Origin: Erythroxylum novogranatense
Taxonomy: Eukaryota > Streptophyta > Magnoliopsida > Malpighiales > Erythroxylaceae
Reading direction: 5' to 3'
NCBI GenBank assembly: GCA_029891385.1
Contig: CM057225.1
Coordinates: 79,013,887-79,077,886 of the forward strand
DNA length: 64,000 nucleotides
Shown: in pieces, positions 48,501-60,930 of the stretch
Numbering within the stretch: the first letter of the stretch is position 1
Layout of the letters: each line of letters begins with the position of its first letter
The notes under the pieces: model-generated
Told to the model about the DNA's origin: nothing
Seen by the model: the letters and a program-made list of their open reading frames with translations, nothing else
The model's database searches: none
Translations under genes and position numbers: made by a program

Positions 48501-51500
48501 AAAACCCCAAATCGTGGTATTTGGATTGTTGATTCGAGGGCAAATGATCATATGACTGTGATAAACATCTATTTGTTGATATTACGCTTGTCAAGGTCAT
48601 AGAACATTAAGGTAGCAAATGGACAGATTCTTAAGGTTGAAGGAATAGGAACTATTATAATAGTTGATGAACTTGTTCTAACAAATGTCCTTTATGTACC
48701 GATCCGGAGTGCAACCTCACATCTGTGAAGAGATTTACTAAAGAGCTGAATTGCATGACTAACTTTTACTCTAATGGGTGTGTTTTCCAGATTTGAAGTC
48801 GGGGAAGAGGATTGGCGGTGCTAGGGAGTATGATGGATTATATTACATTGATAGCTCAAATGGGAGTAAAGCAAATGCTACTTTGTCATCCAACACCGAA
48901 ATCGCACTTTGGCACTATAGGTTAGGCCATCCTAGTTTATCTTACATGAAACAATTATATCCAACTTTATTCAATAATAAGGATTCATCTTTTCAAGGTG
49001 AATTTTGCCAACTCTCTAAACATACACGAAATTCCTACTTTCCTCGTGCTTATGAACCCACTAAACCTTTTCTATCATTCATAGTGATGTCTGGGGCCAT
49101 CAAGGATTAAAACCAAGAAAATGTCAAATGGTTTGTAACTTTCATTGATGATCATACAAGATTGACTTGGGTATACCTTATAAGGGATAAAGCGAAGTTT
49201 TTCAGATTTTTAAAGACTTTTACTCCTTTATACTGAATCAATTCCACACAAAAATCCAGATTTTTAGAAGTGACAATGGGAAAGAATACCTAAGTCAAGC
49301 CTTTGACCAGTTTTTTATCACCAATGGTATTATACATCAAACTTCTTGTGTCAATACACCACAACAAAATGGTGTATCTGAGAGAAAAAATAGGCATTTA
49401 CTTGAGGTTGCTCGGTCTATTATGCTCACTACAAATGTTCCCAACTATTTTTGGGGAGAGGCTATTCTTACTTCTGCTTATTTAATAAATCGAATGCCTT
49501 CAAAAACATTGGGTTTCCTTACACCTTTACAAAAATTACTTGAAACCTATCCCTTGGTTCCCTTCCTTCATCAACTACCTCACAAAGTGTTTGGTTGTGT
49601 TGCTTTTGTTCATAATTACCATGGTGGAAAACTTGAACCCCGAGCTCATAAGTGTATTTTTTTGGGCTATTCCTCTACTCAAAAAGGTTACAAGTGCTTT
49701 TCTCCTACTCTCAACCGGTTCTTTGTAACAATGGATGTAACATTTTTTGAGAATCAACCCTATTATCCCAAAACACCGATTCAGGGGGAGAATTGTGAGA
49801 GTGAATGGTTGTTTTCGGATAATGATGGCATACCGCATACACTATCCTGAAAAATATACCTTTCCTTTCACCCTCTTGACCTCTTCACGACCATAATCGA
49901 CCGGACTGATATTGTCACTTTAGAACCCTTTGAGCCCACTGTGACAGAAGTTCCCAACCCCCAACTAGACAATAATGCCACTGAATATGGTGAATGTGAT
50001 AAGGAGAAGGATACCGAAACTATGGTGGAAAAACCAGGAAATTATACCAGATTTTACACAAGAAGAAAGGGTACAACACAAGAAAATGAACAGCAAGTAG
50101 CAAATGAAAATGGACAAGAGAAATCCATCATATTTTCTGAGCAAGGTCATGAATCAGAACCTGCTACAAATTCTGAGGAGTTGGGTTGGCCTATAGCACT
50201 AAGGAAGGGAGTAAGATCATGTACAAGGCACCCAATCAGCAACTTTGTCTCTTATAACAGGTTATCTCCCCATTTTCAGACCTTTGTTGCTCAGTTATCT
50301 ACTGAAAAATTACCTCATAATTTTCAGGAGGCTATCAAGGATCCTAAATGGAGGGAGGCAATAAATGATGAACTAAGTGCACTTAAGAAGAATCAGACTT
50401 GGGTGGAGACAGACTTACCACAAGGAAAAACTGTGGTGGGATGCAAATGGGTGTTTACCATCAAATACAATTCGATGGAAGTATTAACAGCATAAGGCAA
50501 GACTTGTGGCTAGGGGATTTACAGACACATGGGATTGACTACTAAGAAACATTTGCACTCAGAGCCAAACTCAATACAATTAAGATTCTATTGTCACTAG
50601 TGCAAATCTAGATCGCCCCTACACCACTTGATGTCAAAATGCCTTCTTGAATGGTGATCTTGAAGAGGAGGTGTATATGGAGTTGCCACCGGGATTAGCA
50701 AGAAACAACCATCCTCTGAGAGTATGCAAACTCAAAAGTCTTTGTACGGCTTGAAGCAATCACCTAGAGCATGGTTTGGGAGATTTGCAAGAGTAATGAA
50801 GAATCTTAATTACTATCAATGCCAGTGATCACACCCTATTTATTGACGTTTGACTAGTGGTAGGATAACTATTCTTATTGTCTATGTTGATGATATCGTC
50901 ATTACAGGTGATGATTGGGAAGGTATCTGAGAGCTAAAGAATTCTCTGCTCGAGAATTTGAAATCAAAGATATGGGTAACTTGAGATATTTCCTTGGAAT
51001 GGAGGTGGCGAGATCTAGTAAAGGTATCTCAGTGTCTCAAAGGAAGTATACTCTTGATCTTTTAGAGGAAACTGGAATGCTAGGAGCAAAGCCAGCGGAA
51101 ACACCTATGGAATCAACTTATAAGTTAAGTCTTAAAGAGGGTGGTACACCGTGGACACCGGCGAGATATCGAGATGGTGGGAAAACTAATTTATCTATCC
51201 CATACTCGGCGAGATATTAGTTTTCCTGTCAGTGTGGTTAGTCAATTTATGAGCAATCCTCAAGAGGAACACATGGAGGCAGTGTATAGAATCTCAAGTA
51301 CTTGAAAATGACACTGAAAGGGGTTATTCTTTAAGAAAGGGGAGTAAGGAGCATTGAAGTTTTCACAGATCTTGATGGGCGGATCATGGCGATAGAAGGT
51401 CCACAACAGGCTATTGCACCTTTGTGTGGGGCAACTTAGTTACTTGGAGAAGCAAGAAACAACCAGTGGTAGCAAGAAGCGATCAAGGCGAGTATAGAGC

Positions 51501-54500
51501 TTTAGCACTTGGAATATGTGAAGGAATATGGATCAAGAGGCTCTAGCGAACTACAAATCACAATTGGATCTCAAATGAAAGTGTGGTGTGATAACATGGC
51601 CACAATAGGGATTGCAAGGAATCCTATACATCACGATAGAACCAAGCATGTGGAGATAGATCGTCATTTCATCAAAGAGAAAGTGGAATCTGGATTAATT
51701 GATCTTACCTATGTACCAACCAGCAATCAAGTTGCGTATGTGTTTACCAAGGCACTAGCAAGAGTCGATTTGAAGAACTTAGTTGCAAGTCGGGAATGAT
51801 CAATATCTATTCACCACTTGAGGGGAGTGTTGGTGATATACTAATATTCTTCTACGATACTATACTGATTGTATCTAGATTATATTGAGATATAGATAGG
51901 TCAGATATAGATCTTATAGAATAAGTTCAAATCCCTTAAATTAAGGGATAAGATCAGATTAGATTAGATTAGATATATCTGGATATATTTCGATTTAAAT
52001 GATTTAAACTTATCTTGTAATAGGCTATATATGGTCAGTATGTTTTCCATTCAATAACAGTGAAAATTATTCCCACTTTTGTACAATAACCATCTTTATA
52101 ACATTCAATTAAGAATCTGTTTAAAGGTCATTTGTGCAATTCCCTCCCCTACCCTAATGTTTCTCAATAAGAAAAAGATAAAATCAACAATGTCTACTAA
52201 GAAATGAGAGAATTGATTTAACTTTTCTGATACCAAGGGAAAAAGTTGATGTTAAAGAGTACTGGAATGGGTGACAAAGTTTGTCGATTATTTTATGAAT
52301 CATGGTCATTGAACAATTACCAGAGCCAACCCACACCAACTTTAAATAAAACTTAATAGGAAAGGAAAATATAAATATTGATTGTCTCAAGAACATAAAC
52401 ATTTACCTAAAAGGTCCCTTTGGATCTCGTGGGGGAACTTCAATTGCATCAAGAACTTCAAACAGGCAAGGGCCGTCCCACCATGGACATACACTTTTAT
52501 CCACTCTGGACTTAATGTTGGAACCAAGAAGACCAGATATTGGTAGGAAGATGACATCTGCAAATAGAAAAAGATTGCAGATAAGGAGGAAATTTTTAAC
52601 ACAAATACATGAAATATCTTGAAACCCAATAATCCATAGGAAGTTTTACATTTAACTATGCAAACTATTTTGGGCAGTTTCAACTTGTAATAGATACTAA
52701 AATGACAATAGCAATCAAATTAAATCATAAATTAACTTCAAAGATGTCTTTAATGCTCAAATAGCTAATAATGATAGTATCAATTCGTGTGTATATTTGT
52801 AAAAATACATGTTCCAAGTCCATTTAAACTAAGAATACCACTCTTTATGGAAATTGTTTCAATTTTTCATTTGCAATTAGGGGAAAAAAAGATGAAATAC
52901 AACTATTCAGACTTTCTAATAGTCAACACCTTTTACTTAATAATTACTTATCATAAACAGCCTATTGATCAATAAAGCAAAAGGTTCAAGTGCAGCAAAA
53001 AATATTAATAATAACAATCAAGTTGAATTTATCATTTAGGTTTCAATACTATGCACAAATAGTAAAGAGAATAAAAGGAAAAGAACCAGCAATACGTAAC
53101 CCAGTAATGAAATGTCAACCTATTCAGTTCCACTCATCAAACCTACCACCTAATTAATCTACAAATAGACATTTGGTAAATTCACTTTGCGGCAGCTTCT
53201 AAAATACAGAAAATATCAATGTTAAAACATTTTCCAGATTTCCTAGTAACTAATAATCTAGCCCTGAACCAGTTTCCAATAGGAAAGCTAGATCCCATCT
53301 CTAGTCTCTATGGTCAAATAAAAGGTTAGAAGTGAATTCAGCAAAGAATGGAACAACAAACTTAAGTTTAACAATACTAAAACAGACCAGAAGATACTAG
53401 TTGTAAGTACCTTTTTTAACATTGTAGCCTGATGACCTTAGGAATGGAATCAACTTTGATTCAATTTCATCATACCTAAAAGAGACCTTGATGTTAGGAG
53501 ATATCAAAGTTGAGTGCACCTGGTTCATGCATCACAAAAGAGAAGCAGCCACCACAAATGTCTTGCATTAAGTAACAAAAACAACAGGTGCATCAAAAAT
53601 CAGAATAAGCACCTCTGTTTTGACCAGTTCACAGTTGGTTCATCCATCTTATTCACAACAACAAGCAGTTTAGTTACACCCAACGTTTTTGCAAGCTGCA
53701 CATGTTCACGAGTTTGCCCACCTCTCTCATAACCAGTTTCAAACTCTCCTTTTCGAGCAGAAATTACCTTATTGGAAAAACAGAGAATTCAGTAAAAACT
53801 CCAGAAGCAACCTAAGATTAAAATGAAACAAGCAGTTTTTACAGCCTTACAAGTACGCCAATATCCGCCTGAGATGCTCCACTGATCATGTTTGGAACAT
53901 AGCTCTTGTGACCCTGAGCATCCAAACAAAGAACAAGATGCCATACATCATGAACCACAAAACTAAAAAGCTGACTAATCAAATTACCTACTCTGACTTG
54001 ACAATTGATATGGTATCTAGAAGGGAACATCAATATGGTTTGTTCAAACTAAAGGACAGTCTAGAAGCAATTAACAAAAATAATGATAAAAAATGTGTTT
54101 ACTCAGAATAGTCATTGATGAACACTATACACAAAAACCATCTTTCAAACTAGATCTGCACTTCAAGTTCAGCTCAAGAACCGTTCAAAACTCAACTTGA
54201 CTCAATGACAAGGAAGTCAACTCACTGCTGAACATTCTATAATAAAAATCTGAGAACACTGTCAAGAAAAAGGTGCAAATAACATCATGAAAAATCTTAC
54301 TCCATAACGCACGCATACACCGCAGCAAAATGCTCAGCAAAATATTACAAGTGTCCCAAAACTCAAGTTCTACATCTAAAAATGCATGACATTGAAATAA
54401 GAAAAATTTTATGCCTTACCGGTGCATCTAAAATTGTGAATCTAGATGTCTCTGTTTCAAAACGTGCTCTCCCAACTTCTACTGTTTTGCCCTATGAACA

Positions 54501-57500
54501 ACAGCCAGAATCCAACGTACCAATTATAAGCTTAAAATAACTTGTCAAAAAGGCTAAAAGTAATATCATCATAACTCTTATAAAAAAATAAGTTACGTTT
54601 CTCCATCCTCACAAATGACCAATTCACATAGCAAATCAGGTACTACCTTAACCCTCTCCTCTTCATTAGTGTCCATAATATATGCCATGTACCTAGAACA
54701 GAAAAGCAGTCAAGCATAGCAATCAGACAAAGATGAAACATGTCCTGATAAATACAGTATAATATACTTCCCCAACTAATAAGGTAATGCCTTTACCCAG
54801 GAATATTAGCTCACATCTCTTTTTACAACTGCATCAGGACAATTGAAATTTTGATAACAAAGGCTCATTAACTCCCCGAACAGAGTAGCAGAAAGTACAT
54901 AAAAAATTTCACCAGATAGGCACTAAAAAGTAATAATTCCCACAAAACCAGAATTCTAGAGCATGATGACCATACAGAAAATAAAAAAATAATATCCATG
55001 GAAGCCTACCAAACATACTTGTTAAATCTCATATCAATTAGGAGATAAGAGTGACTTATATACAAGAATAAGCCTGTAACTTAAAGCCTCCCAAGTTTTG
55101 AATTGAATATGGAGTTTCACCTTGTATACAAACCCAAATATGAAAAATAAAGTTACAAAAATTTAACACAATATCAAAGCCACTCTTAAGGGGTTAAGCT
55201 GAAAATAGCAACCATATGAACTAAACCTCAAGACTCTTACTGTCAAATCAACTAGCAGGAGGAATCAAGATTGCTTTATATACAAGAACGGGTCCACAAC
55301 CTGGTGCCTTAAGGCTTTGAGTTAAAGATGAAATCTTACATCAACTAAGGAAGTGAATTAAGTGCGTAAATTTCTCACATCAACTAGGAGTAAAAAATAA
55401 GAGTGGTTTACAAACAAGAATGGCCCCCTAACCCAATACCTTAAGGTTTACATTGAGACATTGATTCCCATCTTGTATACAAACTGCCACTTTCTTGAAA
55501 TAGGAAAATTATGAAATTTAATATGGTATTAGCGCTAGTACCAATTTGATGATGGGCCTCCCACAAATATCTAACCCTATGGGCACACAACGACATCCAT
55601 CTTACAAAGTGCATGTACCAAATGTTAATTCCCTTGCATAAGAGCAATGTGTTAAGTTGTTAAAATCTCAGATCAACTATGAATAACAATTAAAAGTAGT
55701 TTATATACAATAATTCACTCATAACCTAATGTTTCAAGATTTTGGGTAAAGGTATAGGCTTTCATTGCATTGTATGTGAACCACTTCTCACCAGAATATG
55801 GAATGACAAACCTAATAATACTAAAACTTCGAGAGAACTGAACATAGAGGAAACTCATACAATCAATGGGCCTCATCACAAATTCAAGGCTATACCATAC
55901 TAAGTTTTGAAAATGACATCCATTCTGTTTATGCTACCACCCTTTAACAGTAGATGATCATGTTTTAAAACAAATCTAACAAAAGTCTGTTTTTTCATTT
56001 CTTCTGAATAAGAACTCTAAAATCGGAGGCAGGTTATTAGTTAATTAATATATTAACATTACAGGGATAATAAAAAGATTATAGAAAGAGAGTTTTCTTG
56101 TTATAAAATCATCTGCCTAGCTTCCACTACAACAGATTGATTTGTACAATCTAGATTATAAGATACTGCATTGTTTCAAAGGCAATATTACTATTGATTT
56201 ACAAAAGAGTTTAGGATGGCTACCAAGAGCATTTTCCTTTTTGTTTCTGCCAAATTTATGTCTCAAACTTGGCAAGTTATAGAAAAACAATATTGAATTA
56301 TAGATGTTGACAAATCCTAACGGAGATGCAATATAGTGCTAGCCTAGTAATCTTGCGATACCAATGTTGCGCACAAAGAATCAGTGTCAGGCTACCAAAT
56401 GCATAAAACAACCAGCCCTTGCCATGCTTACAAGGCTATCTATAGACTGGGAAACAGACTTAAATTTAGCCATGAATAAATATAATAGTGCCATTTTTAT
56501 CTCAGTTTTATAAGAACAAACTGCCACTTAGATCAGCTAAAACATATCTCCAAGTGTGTCTGCACTGGATTCCTTACCAGCTTTCTCTACTTTTTTCCTT
56601 AGCTTCTTTCTCATATTTTTGGATTGTACGTTCATCAACTTGCCCACTAAGGAAAAGTATCTGCCCTCCAGCAGTGGATTTGCCAGCATCTGTGACCAAA
56701 AAGTCGAATCATAGATCATGAAGCAATGATAGCAAACAAATTGAAGCCACAACAATATTATACACAAGCTTACAAATCACAAACAAAAGTATTCTTGATC
56801 AAATAAAATATCACAAAAATAAAATCAGTATCACAATTCTGATAAAGACTACACACTAACAGGGGTAACAATTTGAGATGTTGCACCCCAGAGTAATTTA
56901 AAATCAAACTGTAAGCAACAAAGTGCCGGTGAATAACAAAGCATCCCACAATTTTTCCTGAGACAGAGAAAAACACCGTAAGATTGATGCAATGGTATCC
57001 AAGATCCTCATTAATTTATTATGCTTTCCCATTTATTTTAGGTTGCTTTCCATTGAGTCTTATATCAGTGTACAAACAAGATTCAAGGAGGTAGTTTTCA
57101 ATAAGTACTTAGGAAAGGGTTTCCCTAGTTTAAAAAGAATTTCTGTAAGACTAGTATAAACTGGGATTTTTGCTTCGCAATACAACAGATTTGTTGTTGC
57201 CGAAGTTTTATTCGACGTGGTTTGCCATAAAATTAAGCATATTTCTAGTTTTCCAGCTACAATCAAGCTTCTTCCAACTCATTTTGTTGAAAATGTAGTT
57301 GCACTAAATCTTTCACTACATCTGATATCCTTCCAAAAAAAATTTCATATGCAGGTAGCCTAGCTCCATATTGAACTTCTTGAAAATAGAAAATGGAAAA
57401 AGAGAAACAAGATTTAAAATCAATGACCACCTAAACACTTCTAATTTTCATAAATGTTGGGATGTCAAGTGTGAGTAGGAATTCCACATTGGAAAGAGAT

Positions 57501-60500
57501 GGAACTAATGAAAGACATATAAGTGGAAAGGACTCATAAACCTAATGCCTTAAGGTTTTGGGTTGTAGTGTGATGTCAAAGCCCACAAGTATGTTTCATC
57601 GCTAGGCCCATGACGTAAATCTCCCATAAAAGTTGGTTTTTCAGAGCCAACAAGTACCATCAAAGCCGATGGTTAGGTAAGAGATGAGTATGAAGATGGT
57701 AGTCGGATCATATGGTTGCTTCCCCACGAAGAAGAGCAAGGAGACTCCTAGTGGGCCCAAACCAATAGAGTAGAAGGCCTCTTAATAACCCCATATACTC
57801 AAACTGCTAAGCAAAAAGGCTTTCGCTCAAGGAGGAGTCTAAGCCCAATGTAGAAGTTCACACTTGAGGGGGAGATTATTGGGATGTCAAGTGTAAGTAG
57901 GAATCCCACATTGAAAAGAGATGGAACTAATGAAAGGCATATAAGTAGAAAGGACCCATAAACCTAATGCCTTAAGGTTTGGGTTGAACTGTAGTGTTAA
58001 GGCCCCCGAGTATGTTTAATCACTAGGCCCATGATGTAGATCTCCCATGAAAGTGGGTTCCCTAGATCCAAAAACTTTTACATAATATCAGAGCAGGTTT
58101 GGTCCAGATTATTCATTTTTCGATTGTCTGTCTGGATGTCGAGTCCCAGCGGTTCAATTTAGTTACTACTGCGTTTATTTTAAGTGACAACTGAATATCC
58201 AATCCCAGTTGCACTTGAAGGGGAGTGTTAGAATATCTCATATTGACTAAATATGAAAATGTTAAAGGATTTATAAGTGATAAGGGTCAACTATCCAAAT
58301 GACCAGTTCTAGTCATTTTGGTAATGGTTGAACCAAGCCTAATTCTTATTAATAGGCTCTACACTCTACCAATATTAAAAATTCTAATAATAAACAACCA
58401 ACAAATTCAAGAACTTGCCTAAATTTTCAAAAAAGGAAATTCAAGAACTTGCCTAGATTAGGAAGTGTTGTTCTTCAAGTGCAGCTGTCAAGCAACTCTA
58501 AGGATATCGAAAAGCTTATGTTAGCAATGTAAGTGCACCTATATGTAAGACCAATGTTTTAAATGTAATTTTGGAAGCATTTCAAAGAATGTTTAGCAAA
58601 ATATTGACCTTTCTCATGAGGTTAAGCAAAAAGAACACACAAAGAATGACCCAATTATTTAGAACACTACAGTAAGACAAGATGACACAGAAATCAAAAG
58701 GGCACAAGCTAACTTGGGCTAAACCATAAAGTATGCTCAACCTACCAACATGCCCAATAAACACCACATTCAAGTGCCTCTTCTTCCGATCTTCCAGATC
58801 ATCTAGTTCTTCAACCTCTTCTGGAGTGAAAACTTTCATGTCTTTCTCCACTATTAGCAACCAATTGATAGAGTGAGCAGTAGTAAGAACAAAAGCAATT
58901 AAATCCCTAGCTTACAAAGCTAAAGACTATATTCTTATCAAAAACATTTCAAATTAGAATCGAATATTTGTAGATACCTTTTGAATCAACCTGCTCTTCC
59001 TGTGATTTCAAAGAAGAATCATTTTTTGTCTCTGAAAAAATTCCATGAAAAATTGATGCGTTGATATAGAAGTAAATGACCCAGCTTATAAGGCTGAAAA
59101 CTGGAGTGGTAACACAAAGATTACAAATTAGAAACGAATATGCTCAAAACGAATATGCTCAAAGTACCTCTAGAATCAAACTCCTCTTCCCGAGATTGCA
59201 AAGCAGGTTTGTCTTTTGGATCTAAAAAAAGCCCATGAAAAGCATATGAAATGAAGCACTCAATATAGAAGCTTAACAGTCTTCACATGCTCAAATTGGC
59301 AAAATACACAACATAACAAACTTCTAGAACATGAAGAAAATATGAATGACTTTCCTTTGCAATATTTGCTGCCAAAGGCTCAGAAAATGCCCCACTTTGC
59401 AGAAAAAAATGAGCAAAGACAATAAAAATATATTTAGGCATAACATAAAACCAACCACAATTTGAAACTTCAAAGGCATGAAAATAATTACAGGTTTATC
59501 CACACAAAAGTAAAATAAAACAAAGTAGGTAATGATTCACACGTCAAAATAAACAATGTCTCATGTTCACTTCAAGAGGAAAGCAAGAATGCAAGGATCA
59601 GTATGTCAAACAATTAAGAAAACCAAACGATTAATGAAAAGGTCTGCATTTCTGTCCAGTACTTAGTCACATAGTGGTTAAAAGTAATAAGAGACCTTTA
59701 ATTAACTCAATCAAGATACCAGATGAAACTAGTGTCGTACAAGTCTCAAGTATTAATAAATCAATTGAAAGGGGGAAAAAAAGTTCCACAATCCACCACA
59801 TGTCAGAATGCCAAAAGAGCAAATATAGATGTCATGCATAAATAAATTACATTTTATAGAAGGATAAAAAAAAAATTATGTTCAAGAGAGATATTTAATT
59901 GATTCTAGAGCATCCACTCAAATTTTGATTTTGACTTCATGCATAAACAAATTGGATGGCACTCAAATCCTTGATTTCAGTATGCTACTTGAAATTAAGA
60001 ATTTTATTAGAAATGATAATTTGAACAAGAATTAAAACATGTAAACAAAATCCATGTAAACTTTCACACAAATTAAAACATGCCCGGTAACAAGTGAAAC
60101 ACGAAGTGTACTAGACTACCAACCTTCCTCCATTCTATCCCAATTCTCCCCTTCGTCAGGCCTGGCACCTTCTGACCTAACCACCCCATAATTCTCTTCT
60201 GCTAAGATTTAGTTTACGCATTCAACAAAACAGTGTTGAAAGAAGACATAATGGCAACCCAAAAAATTGAAGGAAAAGGGAAGAAAAAGAAGCAGAGAAA
60301 ACATTGAAATAGAATCAATTTTTCACAGGCAGTCGAGTCGAACTGTTATAAGTTTTACCACCTGCTGAATCAAGCTGTAATGAGCGAATCTCCTCCTCGA
60401 TATCTACAATCAATAAGAACGTTTAAACGAGTCAGGCTCATTAATCAGAGCATTCACATATAGCTACTAGCTAAGGCAAGTTAGAAGCTAACAGTAAAAT

Positions 60501-60930
60501 TGGGTAAATGTAGCCACGCATCACAGCAAGCAACATCGAAATCTTAATAAAGCGTTCACACTCACCGCCTAAACCTGTAGATACCCAATCCACACAAAGC
60601 ACAACTACTTATCCAGTTATAACAGTCCTAGGAACTATCGTTAGAATTCTTCAAATCTAATAAACCATCAGAAGCTAATGAGGTGAGAATATCCATATCA
60701 CCAACTAAACCGGTAGATAAATCCCAGTCAACGAAACAAACTGAGAAAGAAGAAGAAATGAAATCACCGCAAAAGAAAAAAAAAACAAAATTATGGAGAG
60801 TGATAAAGGTTATAGAACAGAAGTCCCACCATCAAATAAAAAAGAGCTTCAGATGAACATATTACAATCAATCTAAGTAGAAATGAAGGAAATTAGAAAA
60901 GTAAATAAGGGAAATTAGGGACGTACCCAT
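45536..60930 (-). CDS. eRF3: Eukaryotic release factor 3 (eRF3), translation termination GTPase
   Basis: eRF3 binds eRF1 in the cytosol and hydrolyses GTP to drive release of the finished protein. Exons: 60927-60930, 60362-60403, 60124-60201, 59168-59221, 58978-59031, 58746-58850, 56578-56689, 54647-54692, 54420-54491, 53851-53913, 53613-53767, 53411-53475, 52407-52557, 46773-46878, 46524-46659, 46197-46261, 45918-46082, 45674-45746, 45536-45594. All junctions are GT-AG and in phase, giving 1605 bases and 534 residues. The start [14 protein letters not shown] is formed across the first splice. GTPase motifs: GHVDAGKST (110-118), DAPGH (187-191), NKMD (249-252). The C-terminal beta domains include [18 protein letters not shown] and end [19 protein letters not shown]. 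Length and motifs fit plant eRF3. The P-loop is followed by Ala (GKSTAGG) where Ile or Met is common. It is the only intact host gene here. Confidence 0.96.
46374..46527. repeat. Tandem 82-base duplication covering an eRF3 splice donor
   Basis: Copies start at 46374 and 46456 with GCAATTCAACCAATCAAA and run through CTTTCAACTCACCAA, nearly identical. The second copy includes the real exon end and donor at 46524. The first copy keeps the donor-like CTCACC inside the intron. Confidence 0.9.
47129..47387 (+). repeat. 5' LTR of the copia element
   Basis: 259 bases. It differs from the 3' LTR (51828-52085) at only a few places, mostly one- or two-base gaps. Confidence 0.92.
47560..48420 (+). pseudogene. 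Gag of the copia element, frameshifted
   Basis: [30 protein letters not shown] and [15 protein letters not shown] identify the copia Gag (UBN2-type) region. [16 protein letters not shown] follows in another frame (47715-47936). The zinc knuckle survives as a shifted remnant at about 48230-48300: CEH, GKVG and the words for CWKIHGKPPNL appear in different frames. Stops and shifts abolish expression. Confidence 0.8.
48421..49860 (+). pseudogene. Protease remnant and integrase of the copia element
   Basis: About 48500-48700 holds a protease-like remnant ([12 protein letters not shown] at 48525, where a DSGA motif is expected, shifted further on). The frame 48778-49110 has the pre-integrase zinc-binding region [20 protein letters not shown]. 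The core reads [14 protein letters not shown], then FRSDNGKEY near 49263, then [19 protein letters not shown] with the catalytic Glu. [19 protein letters not shown] follows from 49422. At least three frames are used, so it is inactive. Confidence 0.85.
49941..51220 (+). pseudogene. Reverse transcriptase of the copia element, frameshifted
   Basis: The linker runs from 49941 and is rich in Glu. RT begins [19 protein letters not shown] and continues [21 protein letters not shown] near 50400-50450. Shifts follow. The catalytic motif [11 protein letters not shown] is at about 50883, and [16 protein letters not shown] and [11 protein letters not shown] lie downstream. A TAA at about 50493 and several frameshifts inactivate it. 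Confidence 0.87.
51221..51799 (+). pseudogene. RNase H of the copia element
   Basis: The last frame holds [38 protein letters not shown] and [14 protein letters not shown], the usual copia RNase H end. Earlier RNase H sequence (51360-51510) is in other frames. TTGAGGGGAGTG at 51819 is the polypurine tract next to the 3' LTR. Confidence 0.85.
51828..52085 (+). repeat. 3' LTR of the copia element
   Basis: 258 bases. It is followed by the second ATAAC copy and then by eRF3 intron sequence to exon 13 at 52407. Confidence 0.92.
55013..55800. repeat. Cluster of degenerate TRIM-like LTR copies in an eRF3 intron
   Basis: Four diverged copies begin near 55028, 55245, 55375 and 55669. They share a CATCAACTAGGAG-like start, then TTTATATACAAGAA and ACCTAATGCCTTAAGGTTTTG-like words. 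Two are followed by primer-site-like words (AATATCAAAGCCAC near 55178, ATATGGTATTAGCGC near 55519). These are features of miniature LTR elements. No clear ends or duplications remain. Confidence 0.6.
57455..58083 (+). mobile_element. TRIM-like miniature LTR element in an eRF3 intron
   Basis: A repeat at 57455 (TGTTGGGATGTCAAGTG) recurs at 57877 (TATTGGGATGTCAAGTG) and runs about 200 bases in both, including AACCTAATGCCTTAAGG. Between them are a primer-site-like TACCATCAAAGCC (57655-57667) and a purine tract CTTGAGGGGGAGATT before the second copy. Nothing is encoded. The right end is taken before ATATCAGAGCAGG at about 58087, itself a primer-site-like word. Confidence 0.7.
58084..58400 (+). 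mobile_element. Second TRIM-like unit joined to the first
   Basis: A primer-like ATATCAGAGCAGG (58086) is followed by about 130 bases, a tract CTTGAAGGGGAG (58216), and TGTTAGAATATCTC at 58228. The last resembles the LTR start of another TRIM family and differs from the repeats at 57455 and 57877. A composite of two families is the simplest reading. Confidence 0.5.
58905..59270 (-). repeat. Tandem genomic duplication that made two eRF3 exons
   Basis: Two adjacent units of about 190 bases each contain one 54-base exon (59168-59221 and 58978-59031). The flanks match too: ACAAATTAGAAACGAATAT against CAAATTAGAATCGAATAT, CCCAGCTTATAAGGCTGA against CCTAGCTTACAAAGCTAA, and CCATGAAAA before both acceptors. 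Confidence 0.8.

Larger units (their letters stand above)
47129..52085 (+). mobile_element. Ty1-copia retrotransposon inside an eRF3 intron, antisense
   Basis: LTRs are at 47129-47387 and 51828-52085 (TGTTGGTGATA to TTTTGTACA), with target duplication ATAAC at 47124-47128 and 52086-52090. The primer site TGGTATCAAAGCC follows at 47388-47400. The order Gag, integrase, RT, RNase H is that of copia elements. It lies in the 5528-base intron between eRF3 exons 13 and 14, on the opposite strand to the gene. The LTRs are very similar, suggesting recent insertion, yet pol is full of small frameshifts. Confidence 0.93.

Noticed and set aside
59340..59400. Possible extra eRF3 exon; one minus-strand frame reads [13 protein letters not shown]
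   Set aside because: The frame does not fit the phase-1 junctions on either side, no good donor follows, and exons 60124-60201 and 59168-59221 join correctly without it. It could be a lost or alternative exon.
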